Positions 18,906-28,268 are shown, counted from the stretch's first letter. The stretch is DNA of 47,350 nucleotides from Pseudoduganella buxea (GCF_009720835.1 NZ_WNKZ01000044.1:1-47350), one strand, 5' to 3'. The notes: generated from the letters alone by a model not told the origin. Made by a program: numbers and translations.

Positions 18906-21086
18906 TTAGGCGGCGCGGCGGGTCTTCCACTCGAAGGTGCGCAGCGCGGCGGCGATCAGGTCCGGCGACAGGCCCAGGGCCCAGCCCGTGGCCAGCGCGG
19001 CCAGCACGGCTTCGCGGCATTCCTCCTCGTCGCTGGGCAGGCAGCTGGCGGGCAGCACGGCGACGATGTCGGCACCGTCGGCCAGCACGAAGCCGCCCTC
19101 GGCCAGGAACACGGCCTTGCCGCCGGCCTGGCGGTGCGCGTCGATCGGCCCCGCGTGCGGGTCGATGCCGTAGAAGATCACGTCGCCGTCGCACAGGCGC
19201 GCCATGTCGGCCACGTGGGCGTCGCCCGCGTTCAGAACGGCCACGCCTTCGGGCAGCACCACGTCGACCTGGTTGCGCAGCACATTGAACATCTTGTCCG
19301 GCGTGTCGATATAGAACTCGTGCAGCTCGTCATGGCCTGCCGTGTCCGTGACGACGCCGACGGTGCAGCGGTCGTAGGCGAAGCCCTCGGTCAGGATCAT
19401 GCGGTTGCCGTTGGCGAAAACGGCCGACTCGACGTTCTTGTTCAGCAGCAGGCGCTGGCCCGATTCCCATTCCGTCAGCGGGCCGCGGGCGATCTTGCGC
19501 CCGTTCAGGTAGACCCCTTCCTCGCAGGCCACGCCGACATAGCGGCCCGATACCTGCAGCTGCCACGCCGTCAGGCGCGCGATCAGCGCCGTGTGGCGCG
19601 TGCCGGAAACCCCGACGATGGGAATGCGGCCGTCCTCGCCCGCGGCGAACAGCTGGTCGACGATGGCGGCGCCCACGTTGCGGGGCGTGCCGCCGGCGGC
19701 CGGCTTCAGGTGGGCCAGCAGGCCCGGGCTGGCATTGACTTCGATGATGGCGCCGCCCTGCGCTTCCAGCGGCTGCGAGACATCCTGCACCACCATGTCG
19801 ATGCCGGCGATGTCCAGGCCCACGGCGCGCGCGGCCAGGGCCGCCATTTCCGCCACGGCCGGATGGACTTCATCCGTCACGTCGTTGGCAACGTTGCCGT
19901 TCAATTGAATGAGGACCTTCCTGCCCGCATCCGGCACGGAATCCGGGGTCAAGCCCTGGCGTTGCAGGTCCAGCTGCACTTCGGCCGACTTCTTCGGCTC
20001 GACGATATTGAGGGGGAATTCCTCCGTCGTGCCACGCCGGGGATCGGTATTGATCTGCGAATCGACCAGGCCCTGCACACTGTGCACGCCGTCGCCCGTG
20101 ACCCACAGCGACTCGCCTTTCGACGCCGCGACGACCTTGCGGCCCACCACCAGCAGCCGGTGTTCGTCGCCGACGATGAATTTCTCGACGATGACGGACT
20201 CGCTGCCGCCCCGCTCGACGGCGATATCGTAGGCGGCGCGGATGTCGGCCTCGGTCGACAGGTTCAGCGACACGCCCCGGCCATGGTTGCCGTCGTACGG
20301 TTTCACGGCCACGGGCAGGCCGATTTCCTGCGCCTCTTCCCAGGCCGCGTCGGCGCTGGTGACGAGGGCGCCTTCCGGCACGGGCACGCCGCAGGACTTC
20401 AGGATGTCCTTCGTCATGTCCTTGTCGCTCGCAATGCCTTCGGCAATCGCGCTGGTGTTGTCCGTCTCGGCCGTCCAGATGCGGCGCTGGCGGGCGCCAT
20501 GCCCCAGCTGCACCAGGTTGCCGTCGGTCAGGCGGATATGGGGAATGCGGCGCTCGGTGGCGGCATCGACGATATTGTTCGTCGATGGGCCCAGGCACAG
20601 CGACTCGACCATGTCGGTCAGCTCGGCCACGGCGGCCGGCACGTCGAAGGCTTCGTCATGGATGGCGGCCAGCAGCAGCTCGCGGCCCAGGGCCAGGGCC
20701 TTGCGCCCCACCTGCTCCTGGCGGGTACGGAAGGCCATCTTGTAGATGCCCGAACCTTCGGCCGTCTGCCGCGTCTTGCCGAAGCCCGTACGCATGCCGG
20801 CCAGGTTCTGCAGCTCCAGCACGACGTGTTCCAGGATATGGCCGGCATAGGTGCCATCGCGCAGGCGCTCGATGAAGCCGCCCACTTCGCCCACGCCGCA
20901 GCGGTGCTCGACCAGGCTGGGCAGCCAGGCCGTCAGGCGGTCGGCCAGGCCCGGCAGTTTATTCGAAGGGAAGTCTTCCAGCTCGCCGATATCCAGCCAG
21001 GCTTCCACCACGGGACGATAGGTCCAGATATTCGGTCCGCGCAGGTGTGTTACACGGAGAAGTTCGATGTCTTTCTTCTTTGTCAT
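18906..21086 (-). CDS. cphA': second cyanophycin synthetase CphA' (degenerate Mur-ligase P-loop)
   Basis: 726-residue CphA paralogue with the N-terminal domain (RGPNIWTYRPVVEA) and a complete ATP-grasp domain (VAVKPYDGNHGRGVSLNL; IIEVNASPGLLAHLKPAAGG). Where CphA has GTNGKTTT, this protein has GVSGTRHTALIARL (near residue 494), so the Lys-Thr of the second ATP site is lost, and the C-terminal Mur domain is cut short by about 130 residues. Cyanobacterial CphA2, which polymerises beta-Asp-Arg dipeptides with one ATP site, shows the same kind of loss; an equivalent role here is an inference. First gene of the cphA'-cphA unit, divergent from the ABC transporter gene. Confidence 0.93.
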   Translation of the reverse strand: MTKKKDIELLRVTHLRGPNIWTYRPVVEAWLDIGELEDFPSNKLPGLADRLTAWLPSLVEHRCGVGEVGGFIERLRDGTYAGHILEHVVLELQNLAGMRTGFGKTRQTAEGSGIYKMAFRTRQEQVGRKALALGRELLLAAIHDEAFDVPAAVAELTDMVESLCLGPSTNNIVDAATERRIPHIRLTDGNLVQLGHGARQRRIWTAETDNTSAIAEGIASDKDMTKDILKSCGVPVPEGALVTSADAAWEEAQEIGLPVAVKPYDGNHGRGVSLNLSTEADIRAAYDIAVERGGSESVIVEKFIVGDEHRLLVVGRKVVAASKGESLWVTGDGVHSVQGLVDSQINTDPRRGTTEEFPLNIVEPKKSAEVQLDLQRQGLTPDSVPDAGRKVLIQLNGNVANDVTDEVHPAVAEMAALAARAVGLDIAGIDMVVQDVSQPLEAQGGAIIEVNASPGLLAHLKPAAGGTPRNVGAAIVDQLFAAGEDGRIPIVGVSGTRHTALIARLTAWQLQVSGRYVGVACEEGVYLNGRKIARGPLTEWESGQRLLLNKNVESAVFANGNRMILTEGFAYDRCTVGVVTDTAGHDELHEFYIDTPDKMFNVLRNQVDVVLPEGVAVLNAGDAHVADMARLCDGDVIFYGIDPHAGPIDAHRQAGGKAVFLAEGGFVLADGADIVAVLPASCLPSDEEECREAVLAALATGWALGLSPDLIAAALRTFEWKTRRAA

Positions 21087-21319
21087 GTTTTTGCTCTGCT
21101 ACGTCTTGCGTTATATACTCCGCAAAAGCAGAGCTTCCTCTTCTTTATCGTCTATTCGTACAGCCGAAGAATACAATATTCACTGTCCTACCCTTCGACT
21201 ACGCTAAATCGTGTCAGCGCAACAGGGGCCTGATCCGTTGATTTTGCTAGTTTAGTTATTTTCCCACCGAATCAACATTCTTGCCACTTGGCAAAAACAC
21301 CACCGGAGTAGCGCCAACA
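21087..21319. other. divergent control region between cphA' and the ABC transporter gene
   Basis: 233 nt without a supported gene, clearly AT-richer than its flanks. It must hold both divergent promoters. I see AT-rich hexamers (a TATAAC on the minus strand about 30 nt before the cphA' ATG) but no convincing paired -35/-10 on either strand. Confidence 0.5.
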
Positions 21320-23605
21320 ATGATAACAACCGACTTTCCCTCCGAGCAGACCCGGGTCGAACTGCCAGAACGGTGGCATGCCGAAGCGAAACTCCAGCTT
21401 GCTCCAGGGGAAAACGTACAGAGTGCTCTGGAGGTTGACCTCGATTCGAAACTGCATTTCGCCAAAGGTATCATTCTTTTGACGGAGCATCGTGTACTGT
21501 CGCGTGCGCCGGGCGCCGCCGAATGGCAGGCCTGGCCCTACCGCGCCGGCATGAGGCTGAAGCTGCACGACCACGCCGGCGTCGGTCACCTGGAACTGTT
21601 CGACAGCCATGGCCGCCTGGCAGCCTGGCGTTTCACCCTGGGCCAGAACCTGCACGCGCTGCGCCTGGCGGAGCAGTTCACGCCGATGCTGGAAACGGCG
21701 CTGACGGGCGTGCCCCCCGTGCGCATCGAGGAACACGCCTGCCCCACGTGCAAGGCGCCGCTGGCGCCGGACGAAGTCGATTGCCCCATCTGCACCAAGG
21801 TGGTCTACACGCCGCCGTCCACGTGGACCCTGTTCCGCCTGTGGCGCTTCGCCCATCCCTACCGCTGGCAGCTGCTGGGCGGCTTCACCCTGATGCTGCT
21901 GTCCACGGCGGCGCACATGATTCCGCCCTACCTGTCGATGCCCCTGATGGACAACGTGCTGATCCCGTACCAGAACGGCCAGCCCGTCAACACGGAGCTG
22001 GTGACGATGTACATGTCTGGCCTGTTGGGCGCTGCCGTGCTGGCGTGGATACTGGGCTGGGCGAAGACCTATGTGCTGGCGCTCGTGTCGGAGCGGATCG
22101 GCGCGGACCTGCGCACGAATACCTATGAACACCTGCTGCGCCTGTCGCTGGAATACTTCGGCGGCAAGCGCACGGGCGACCTGATGTCGCGCATCGGCAG
22201 CGAAAGCGACCGCATCTGCGTGTTCCTGTCGCTGCACTTGCTGGACTTCGCATCGGACTGCCTGATGATCATCATGACGGGCGTGATCCTGTTCTCGATC
22301 GATCCATGGCTGGCCATGGTGACCCTGGTGCCGCTGCCCTTCATCGCATGGCTGATCCACCTGGTGCGCGACCGCCTGCGCACGGGCTTCGAGAAGATCG
22401 ACCGGGTATGGGGCGAAGTGACGAACGTGCTGGCCGATACGATTCCCGGCATCCGCGTCGTCAAGGCCTTTGCCCAGGAGACGCGCGAAGCGAACCGCTT
22501 CCGCGTCGCCAACCGCCACAACCTGGCCGTCAATGACAAGTTGAACAAGGTGTGGTCGCTGTTCTCGCCCACCGTGTCGTTCCTGACGGAGCTGGGCCTG
22601 CTGGTGATCTACGTGTTCGGCATCTGGCAGGTGTCGCAGTCGCACATCACGGTGGGCGTGCTGACGGCCTTCCTGACGTACTCGGCCCGCTTCTACGGCC
22701 GCCTCGATTCGATGAGCCGGATCGTCTCCGTGACGCAGAAGTCCGCCTCGGCCGCCAAGCGCATCTTCGACATCCTCGACCACGTGTCGTCCGTGCCGGA
22801 GCCAAGCAACCCCGTCAAGGTGGGCAAGATCGAAGGCAATATCACCTTGCGCGAAGTGGGCTTCCGCTACGGCAACCGGGCCGTCAACCGCGGCGTCAAC
22901 CTCGAGATCAAGGCGGGCGAGATGATCGGCCTGGTGGGCCACAGCGGCTCGGGCAAGTCGACGCTGGTCAACCTGATCTGCCGCTTCTACGACGTGGCCG
23001 AAGGTGCCATCCTGCTCGACGGCGTCGACATCCGCTCGTTCGCCGTGTCGGACTACCGCCGCAATATCGGCCTGGTGCTGCAGGAGCCCTTCCTGTTCTT
23101 CGGCACCATCGCCGAGAACCTGGCCTACGGCAAGCCGAACGCGACGCGCGCCGAAATCATGGCCGCGGCCCGCGCGGCCCACGCACACGACTTCATCCTG
23201 CGGCTGCCACAGGGCTATGATTCGATGGTGGGCGAGCGGGGCCAGGGCCTGTCCGGCGGCGAACGCCAGCGCATCTCGATCGCCCGCGCCCTGCTGATCG
23301 ATCCGAAGATCCTGATCCTGGACGAAGCGACCGCCTCGGTCGACTCGGAAACGGAGAAGGAAATCCAGAAGGCGCTGGACAACCTGGTGGCCGGGCGCAC
23401 GACGATCGCCATCGCCCACCGCCTGTCCACCTTGCAGCGCGCCAACCGCCTGGTCGTGATGGACCGGGGCCGCGTGGTCGAGGAAGGCCCGCACGAGGAA
23501 CTGATGGCCCAGGAAGGCGCGTATTACCGCCTGTACCAGGCGCAGGCCCGCAACGTCGACACCGACCTGGACGACACCAACACGAAACGCCATGACGACA
23601 ATTGA
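21320..23605 (+). CDS. cyanophycin-associated ABC transporter (fused membrane and ATPase domains) with zinc ribbon
   Basis: 761-residue ABC exporter half-transporter. An unusual N-terminal region (1-135, beta-rich, PH-like by eye) ends in a two-pair zinc ribbon CPTCKAPLAPDEVDCPIC at about 141-158, before the six-helix membrane domain (about 170-460). The nucleotide-binding domain has Walker A GHSGSGKST (about 540), signature LSGGERQ, Walker B ILILDEATAS and the H-loop AHRLS. Orthologues linked to cyanophycin genes are described as a cyanophycin-metabolism ABC transporter; the substrate is not proven. I chose the ATG at 21320 with GGAG 12 nt upstream over the TTG at 21281. The stop overlaps the next start by 14 nt, implying translational coupling. 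Confidence 0.93.
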   Translation: MITTDFPSEQTRVELPERWHAEAKLQLAPGENVQSALEVDLDSKLHFAKGIILLTEHRVLSRAPGAAEWQAWPYRAGMRLKLHDHAGVGHLELFDSHGRLAAWRFTLGQNLHALRLAEQFTPMLETALTGVPPVRIEEHACPTCKAPLAPDEVDCPICTKVVYTPPSTWTLFRLWRFAHPYRWQLLGGFTLMLLSTAAHMIPPYLSMPLMDNVLIPYQNGQPVNTELVTMYMSGLLGAAVLAWILGWAKTYVLALVSERIGADLRTNTYEHLLRLSLEYFGGKRTGDLMSRIGSESDRICVFLSLHLLDFASDCLMIIMTGVILFSIDPWLAMVTLVPLPFIAWLIHLVRDRLRTGFEKIDRVWGEVTNVLADTIPGIRVVKAFAQETREANRFRVANRHNLAVNDKLNKVWSLFSPTVSFLTELGLLVIYVFGIWQVSQSHITVGVLTAFLTYSARFYGRLDSMSRIVSVTQKSASAAKRIFDILDHVSSVPEPSNPVKVGKIEGNITLREVGFRYGNRAVNRGVNLEIKAGEMIGLVGHSGSGKSTLVNLICRFYDVAEGAILLDGVDIRSFAVSDYRRNIGLVLQEPFLFFGTIAENLAYGKPNATRAEIMAAARAAHAHDFILRLPQGYDSMVGERGQGLSGGERQRISIARALLIDPKILILDEATASVDSETEKEIQKALDNLVAGRTTIAIAHRLSTLQRANRLVVMDRGRVVEEGPHEELMAQEGAYYRLYQAQARNVDTDLDDTNTKRHDDN

Positions 23606-24062
23606 TTTTCAGCTGGAACGCGACGCCTTCGGGCGCCTGAACCTGACCGACGCCGCCGGCACGGTCCACCACAACGTGTCGCCCGTGCGCGCCTTTCCCG
23701 TGCAGGCGCCGGACGAGGGCCTGGCACTGGTCAATGGGGACGGCAAGGAAGTGGCGTGGATCGACCGCCTCGACGACCTGCCGCCGGCAGTGGCCGGCCT
23801 CGTGCGCGAGGAATTGTCGGGTCGTGAATTCATGCCGGAGATCGCCCGCATCATCGACGTGACGAGCTTTGCCACGCCTTGCACGTGGACGGTGGAGACG
23901 AACCGGGGCCGTACGGAGTTCGTGCTGCGCGGCGAGGAAGACATCCGCCGCATCGGCCCGGAGGCGCTCCTGGTGTCGGATACGCACGGCATCCATTTCC
24001 TGATCCGGGACCAGTACGCGCTGGACAAGCACAGCAAGAAGATCCTGGACCGCTTCATGTAA
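23592..24062 (+). CDS. DUF1854 protein, cyanophycin-associated
   Basis: 156-residue soluble protein of the DUF1854 family, usually encoded right after the ABC transporter in cyanophycin loci. Visible features: FQLERDAFGRLNLTDAAGTVHHNVSPVRAFP at the N-terminus and a C-terminal part with RRIGPEALLVSDTHGIHFLIRD. No signal peptide or membrane helix. The start lies inside the end of the transporter gene, so the two are probably made in fixed ratio. Molecular function is not known; a cytoplasmic partner or regulator of the transporter is a guess. Confidence 0.9.
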   Translation: MTTIDFQLERDAFGRLNLTDAAGTVHHNVSPVRAFPVQAPDEGLALVNGDGKEVAWIDRLDDLPPAVAGLVREELSGREFMPEIARIIDVTSFATPCTWTVETNRGRTEFVLRGEEDIRRIGPEALLVSDTHGIHFLIRDQYALDKHSKKILDRFM

Positions 24063-24086
24063 GGGCCAGGATCGCGCTCGGGAGGA

Positions 24087-24108
24087 GCGATGGCAGGCAT
24101 GCCATCGC
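24087..24108. terminator. hairpin in the 3' gap after the DUF1854 gene
   Basis: Perfect 9-bp stem GCGATGGCA / TGCCATCGC with a 4-base loop, located between two convergent genes. There is no T-run on either side, so it may be a factor-assisted terminator or only a 3'-end stabiliser. Confidence 0.4.
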
Positions 24109-24136
24109 CAAGCGGCAGGCACCCCCGCCCCACCCC

Positions 24137-24874
24137 TTACTGCTGCAAGTACGCCGAGCAGGCAGCCTGCTTGCGTGCAGCGCCGCTGCACACGGCGCGC
24201 CGGCACTCGACGGCGCCTGATTCGCCCGGTTTCGGGCAGCGGGCAAACACGGCCGATGCCCGCTCGGGGGCCGTCCGGGCCGGCGTCTTGTCCTTGCCGC
24301 GTTCCTTGACCGATTCGGCCGACTCGTCGCCCGACGCGCCGGAACTGGCCGCTTCCACTGGCGCCACGGCCGCCCGCGGTGCCGTGCCGCCCACTTCCGT
24401 CGCCAGCCAATCCGGCAGGTCGCGCACCAGCGCCGCCGGCGCCGGCGCCGGCTTGGCCGGCTTCGTTCCCTGTGCCAGCAGTTCCTCGGCCGACGGCAAG
24501 GTCGGCGGCGCGCTCGGTCCCGCTCCCATGGCGGCATCGGACCGGGGCAGGTCCATCGTCGCGACCTCCGGGGCGGCCGGAACGGCAGCCGCGGGGGCAG
24601 CCGGGATGGCCGGGACGCTCGGGGCCTTGGCGGCGCCCTGCTCCGTGACTGCCTTGCCCAGCTTGTCGACCTGGCTGGTCGTGACGACCTGGTAGCCAAG
24701 GTAGACCGAGCCGGCCGTGAACGCCACCACCAGCACTGCCAGCACGCCGAACAGGACCTTGCGCGACAGCGCCGGCGTGGCTGACTCCGCGCGCGGCTGT
24801 ACGGTTTGCTGCGCGTCCGGCTGACTCTCGGGCCGCGCCGTGAACGGGGGTGGAACTTGGCTTTCGTCTTCCAT
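24137..24874 (-). CDS. single-pass membrane protein with C-terminal four-cysteine module (copy A)
   Basis: 245 residues, no recognised family. N-terminal cytoplasmic segment of about 38 residues, one membrane helix (VLFGVLAVLVVAFTAGSVYLG, about 40-60), a long Ala/Pro-rich linker (about 80-205), and a compact C-terminal module: RCPKPGESGAVECRR, then AVCSGAARKQAACSAYL. Topology suggests the cysteines lie in the periplasm, where they could form disulfides or bind metal. The module recurs in the gene at 28288-28944, on the other side of the fdhF-fdhD pair, while the rest of the two proteins is not alignable. It is divergent from the fdhF-like gene. Function unknown. Confidence 0.8.
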   Translation of the reverse strand: MEDESQVPPPFTARPESQPDAQQTVQPRAESATPALSRKVLFGVLAVLVVAFTAGSVYLGYQVVTTSQVDKLGKAVTEQGAAKAPSVPAIPAAPAAAVPAAPEVATMDLPRSDAAMGAGPSAPPTLPSAEELLAQGTKPAKPAPAPAALVRDLPDWLATEVGGTAPRAAVAPVEAASSGASGDESAESVKERGKDKTPARTAPERASAVFARCPKPGESGAVECRRAVCSGAARKQAACSAYLQQ

Positions 24875-24886
24875 CGTGGGGCTCTG

Positions 24887-24914
24887 TTGGCAATCCGTTA
24901 AAGCTGGCTATGAT
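24887..24914 (+). promoter_or_regulatory. candidate promoter of the fdhF-like operon
   Basis: TTGGCA (24887-24892), a 16-bp spacer and TATGAT (24909-24914): five of six consensus bases in each box. The leader to the ATG at 25102 would be about 180 nt, with no further structure that I can name. Confidence 0.5.
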
Positions 24915-25101
24915 ATCACTCATGTTCGCGCGGAGGTCCTCGCGCGTCTCCCCACGCGCCGCCTCACGCTGGCCCGCCTCGGCGCCGTCGCTGCCGCGCC
25001 TGACCCGGCCTTCTCGACCCGATCCGCCCCTATGTGCGCCCGCGCACCGAGCCGGCGCCCCCACGGCGCTACGGTAGCTCGTTCAAATGCAAGGAGAAAC
25101 C

Positions 25102-27429
25102 ATGAGCGACGATCGGAAGCGCCAGTCAGCCAAGGCAGTCAGCATCGAACCGGCCACCATGCCCGCCGGCGGCTGGGGCTCGGTGAGCGAAGTGACGCAC
25201 ATCCTGCTGGACCAGCACGTGGCAGGCAAGGACAGCCGCCTGTTGATGAGGCAGAACAAGCCGGACGGCTTTGCCTGTGTCAGCTGCGCCTGGGCCAAGC
25301 CGGCCAATCCCCATCCCTTCGAATTCTGCGAAAGCGGCGCCAAGGCCACGGCCTGGGAAACCACCAGCCGCGCCATCGGCGCCGATTTCTTCGAGCGCCA
25401 CACGGTGACGGCGCTGGAGAGCTGGTCCGACCATGACCTGGAGGACCAGGGCCGCCTGACCGAGCCGCTCCGGTGGGATGCCGCCAGCGACAAGTACCGG
25501 CCCGTCGCCTGGGACACGGCCTTCGCCGAGATCGGCGCGGCGCTGCGGGCCTGCCAGCGCGACCAGGTGGTGTTCTACAGTTCCGGCCGGGCTTCGCTGG
25601 AGACGTCCTACATGTACCAGCTGCTGGCCCGCATGTACGGCAACAACAATCTGCCGGACAGCTCGAACATGTGCCACGAAAGCACGTCGGTGGGCCTGAA
25701 GAAGACCATCGGCGTCCCGGTCGGCACAGTGACCCTGGACGACTTCGAAAAGACCGACTGCATCTTCTTCTTCGGCCAGAACGTGGGCGTGAACAGCCCA
25801 CGCATGCTGCACCAGCTGCAGGAAGCGCGCCGGCGTGGAGTGCCGATCATCACGTTCAATCCCCTGCGCGAGCGGGGCCTGGTCAGCTTCACCAATCCCC
25901 AGTCGCCGCTGGAAATGCTGACGGGCTCCGAGACGGCCATCAGCACCCAGTACCACCAGCTCAAGGCAGGCGGCGACACGGCCGCCCTGATGGGGCTGTG
26001 CAAGGCCATCCTGGCACGCGACGACGCGGCCGTGGCGGCGGGCGGCCAGCGCGTGCTCGACATGCCCTTCCTGCACGAGCACACGGACGGCTTCGATGAT
26101 TTCGCGGCCGCCGTGCGGGCCTGCCCGTGGCAGGACATCGAGCGCGAGGCGGGCCTGCTGCGCGAGGCGCTGGAGCTGGCGGCCGACGTCTACTGCAACT
26201 CGTCGGCCGTGATGGCCGTCTACGGCATGGGTGTCACGCAGCACCGCAACGGTGTACAGAACGTGGCGATGATCGTCAACCTGCTCCTCATGCGCGGCAA
26301 TATCGGCAAGCCCGGCGCGGGAGTCTGCCCCGTGCGCGGCCATTCCAATGTGCAGGGCCAGCGTACCGTCGGCATCACGGAAAAGCCGGAACTGGCGCCG
26401 CTGGACAAGCTGAAGGTGCAGTACGGCTTCGAACCGCCCAGGAAGCCCGGCATGAACACGGTGGAGGCCTGTGAAGGCATCCTGGCGCGGCGGGTCCAGG
26501 CCTATATCGGCCTGGGCGGCAACTTCATCCGCGCCGTGCCGGAAACGGCGATGATGGAAGCGGCCTGGCGCGAGCTGCCGCTGACGGTGCAGGTCTCCAC
26601 CAAGCTCAATCGCAACCACGTCATCCACGGCAAGGCCTCGTACATCCTGCCCTGCCTGGGCCGCATCGAAGTGGACCGGCAGGCCGGCGGCGCCCAGTCC
26701 GTGACGATCGAGGACAGCACGGCCTGCATGCACGGCTCGCGCGGGCTGGCCGAACCGGCCGCGCCGGGCCTGCTGTCGGAACCGGCCATCGTGGCCGGCA
26801 TCGCCAAGGCCACGCTCGACGCCAATCCCCGCGTCGACTGGGACGGCTGGGTGGCCGACTATGCCCGCGTGCGCGCGGCCATCGCCGAGACCTTCCCGGA
26901 GATCTTCCATGACTTCGAAGCGCGCATGTGGACGCCCGGCGGCTTTCGCAAACCGCTGGCCGCGGCCCAGCGCATCTGGAAGACCGAGAGCGGCAAGGCC
27001 GGCTTCACCGTGCCGGATACCTTGCAGGGCGACCCGGACACGGCCGGCCGCGACCCGGACGCGCTGACCTTGTTCACGGTGCGCAGCGACGGCCAGTTCA
27101 ACACCACCATCTACAGCAACGACGACCGCTTCCGGGGCGTAAAGGGCAGCCGCATGGTGCTGTTCATGGCTCGCGCGGACATGGCCCGCCATGCCCTGTC
27201 GGCCGGCGAACTGGTGACCCTGCGCACCCCGTCCGACGATGGCGTGGCGCGCCGCGTCGCCGGACTGGCCGTCGTGCCCTACGATATCCCCGAAGGCTGC
27301 GTGGCCGGCTATTTCCCGGAATGCAATCCCCTGATCCCCCTGTGGCACCACGCCAAGGAAAGCAAGGTGCCGGCGGCGAAATCGATCGACGTGCTGGTGG
27401 AACGGATGGCGAGCGGGAGCGCGTCATGA
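25102..27429 (+). CDS. FdhF/YdeP family molybdopterin oxidoreductase
   Basis: 775-residue bis-MGD molybdenum enzyme of the FdhF/YdeP group (formate-dehydrogenase-like alpha subunit). No Tat signal, so cytoplasmic. Near the N-terminus C59-x2-C62 and C76 suggest an iron-sulfur site with one fewer cysteine than classical FdhF. The molybdenum ligand is probably the Cys of SSNMCHESTSVGL (C191). Cofactor-binding stretches include FFFGQNVGVNSPRML, YGMGVTQHRNGVQN and MRGNIGKPGAGVCPVRGHSNVQGQRT. The ATG at 25102 follows AAGGAG at ideal spacing, so the ATG 15 nt upstream is not used. It overlaps fdhD by ATGA. YdeP in E. coli is linked to acid resistance; the substrate is unproven. Confidence 0.95.
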   Translation: MSDDRKRQSAKAVSIEPATMPAGGWGSVSEVTHILLDQHVAGKDSRLLMRQNKPDGFACVSCAWAKPANPHPFEFCESGAKATAWETTSRAIGADFFERHTVTALESWSDHDLEDQGRLTEPLRWDAASDKYRPVAWDTAFAEIGAALRACQRDQVVFYSSGRASLETSYMYQLLARMYGNNNLPDSSNMCHESTSVGLKKTIGVPVGTVTLDDFEKTDCIFFFGQNVGVNSPRMLHQLQEARRRGVPIITFNPLRERGLVSFTNPQSPLEMLTGSETAISTQYHQLKAGGDTAALMGLCKAILARDDAAVAAGGQRVLDMPFLHEHTDGFDDFAAAVRACPWQDIEREAGLLREALELAADVYCNSSAVMAVYGMGVTQHRNGVQNVAMIVNLLLMRGNIGKPGAGVCPVRGHSNVQGQRTVGITEKPELAPLDKLKVQYGFEPPRKPGMNTVEACEGILARRVQAYIGLGGNFIRAVPETAMMEAAWRELPLTVQVSTKLNRNHVIHGKASYILPCLGRIEVDRQAGGAQSVTIEDSTACMHGSRGLAEPAAPGLLSEPAIVAGIAKATLDANPRVDWDGWVADYARVRAAIAETFPEIFHDFEARMWTPGGFRKPLAAAQRIWKTESGKAGFTVPDTLQGDPDTAGRDPDALTLFTVRSDGQFNTTIYSNDDRFRGVKGSRMVLFMARADMARHALSAGELVTLRTPSDDGVARRVAGLAVVPYDIPEGCVAGYFPECNPLIPLWHHAKESKVPAAKSIDVLVERMASGSAS

Positions 27430-28268
27430 ACCTGGACGCGCGCGTGCTGCATCCGGCCGCCTCGTGCAGCATCCCGGCGGCGCGCTGGCAGGAAGGCTGC
27501 CTGGCGCCCGGCCACGAGGTGGTGCCTGACGAGGTGCCCGTGGCCCTCGTCTACAACGGCATCAGCCACGCCGTCATGCTGGCCTCGCCCCAGGACCTGG
27601 AGGACTTCGCGCTGGGCTTTTCGCTGAGCGAGGCGATCGTGCGCCAGGCAAGCGACGTCCGCGATATCGACGTCTCGGAGGCCGACGAAGGCTTTGTCGT
27701 GGCGATCGACATCGCCGCCGGTGCGATGGCGCGCCTGAAGGCATCGCGGCGCGCGCGCACGGGCCGCACCGGCTGTGGCCTGTGCGGCATCGAAAGCCTG
27801 CAGCACTTCGCGGGGGAGCTGGCGGCCGACGGCGAGCACGCCCGCGTGACGCCTGCCGGCACGCCCCTGGCGCCGGCCGCGCTGCACCGGGCCATGTCGG
27901 CCATGCACGCGCAGCAGCACCTGCACCATGCCACCGGCGGCGCCCATGCGGCCGGGTGGGCGGACCGGGACGGTAACGTCCTGGTCGTGCGCGAAGACGT
28001 CGGCCGGCACAATGCGCTGGACAAGCTGGTGGGCGCGCTGGCCCATGCCGGCAACGACAATGCCGCCGGCTTTGCCGTCATCACGAGCCGGGCCAGTTAC
28101 GAAATGGTGCAGAAGGCGGCGCGCGCCGGCATCGGCCTGCTGGCGGCCATCTCGGCGCCGACGGCAATGGCCGTTCGGATCGCCGACGCGGCTGGCGTGA
28201 CCCTGGCCGGTTTCGTGCGGGACGGCCGGCATGTGCTGTACACCCACGCCGGGCGGCTGGGCGGCTAG
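27426..28268 (+). CDS. fdhD: formate dehydrogenase accessory sulfurtransferase FdhD
   Basis: 280-residue maturase that transfers sulfur from IscS to the bis-MGD cofactor of formate-dehydrogenase-like enzymes. The functional cysteine loop is visible as GCGLCG (C117, C120), followed by family motifs VREDVGRHNALDKLVG, FAVITSRASYEMVQKAARAGIGLLAAISAPTAMAV and the C-terminal FVRDGRHVLYTH. Starts inside the fdhF-like stop codon (ATGA), so the enzyme and its maturase are translationally coupled. Confidence 0.96.
   Translation: MNLDARVLHPAASCSIPAARWQEGCLAPGHEVVPDEVPVALVYNGISHAVMLASPQDLEDFALGFSLSEAIVRQASDVRDIDVSEADEGFVVAIDIAAGAMARLKASRRARTGRTGCGLCGIESLQHFAGELAADGEHARVTPAGTPLAPAALHRAMSAMHAQQHLHHATGGAHAAGWADRDGNVLVVREDVGRHNALDKLVGALAHAGNDNAAGFAVITSRASYEMVQKAARAGIGLLAAISAPTAMAVRIADAAGVTLAGFVRDGRHVLYTHAGRLGG

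Noticed and set aside
18873..21233. 786-residue plus-strand frame across cphA'
   Set aside because: Antisense of a clearly coding cyanophycin synthetase; no motifs.
21087..21319. Riboswitch or small RNA in the AT-rich divergent gap
   Set aside because: No conserved riboswitch core or terminator-anchored RNA structure could be recognised by eye.
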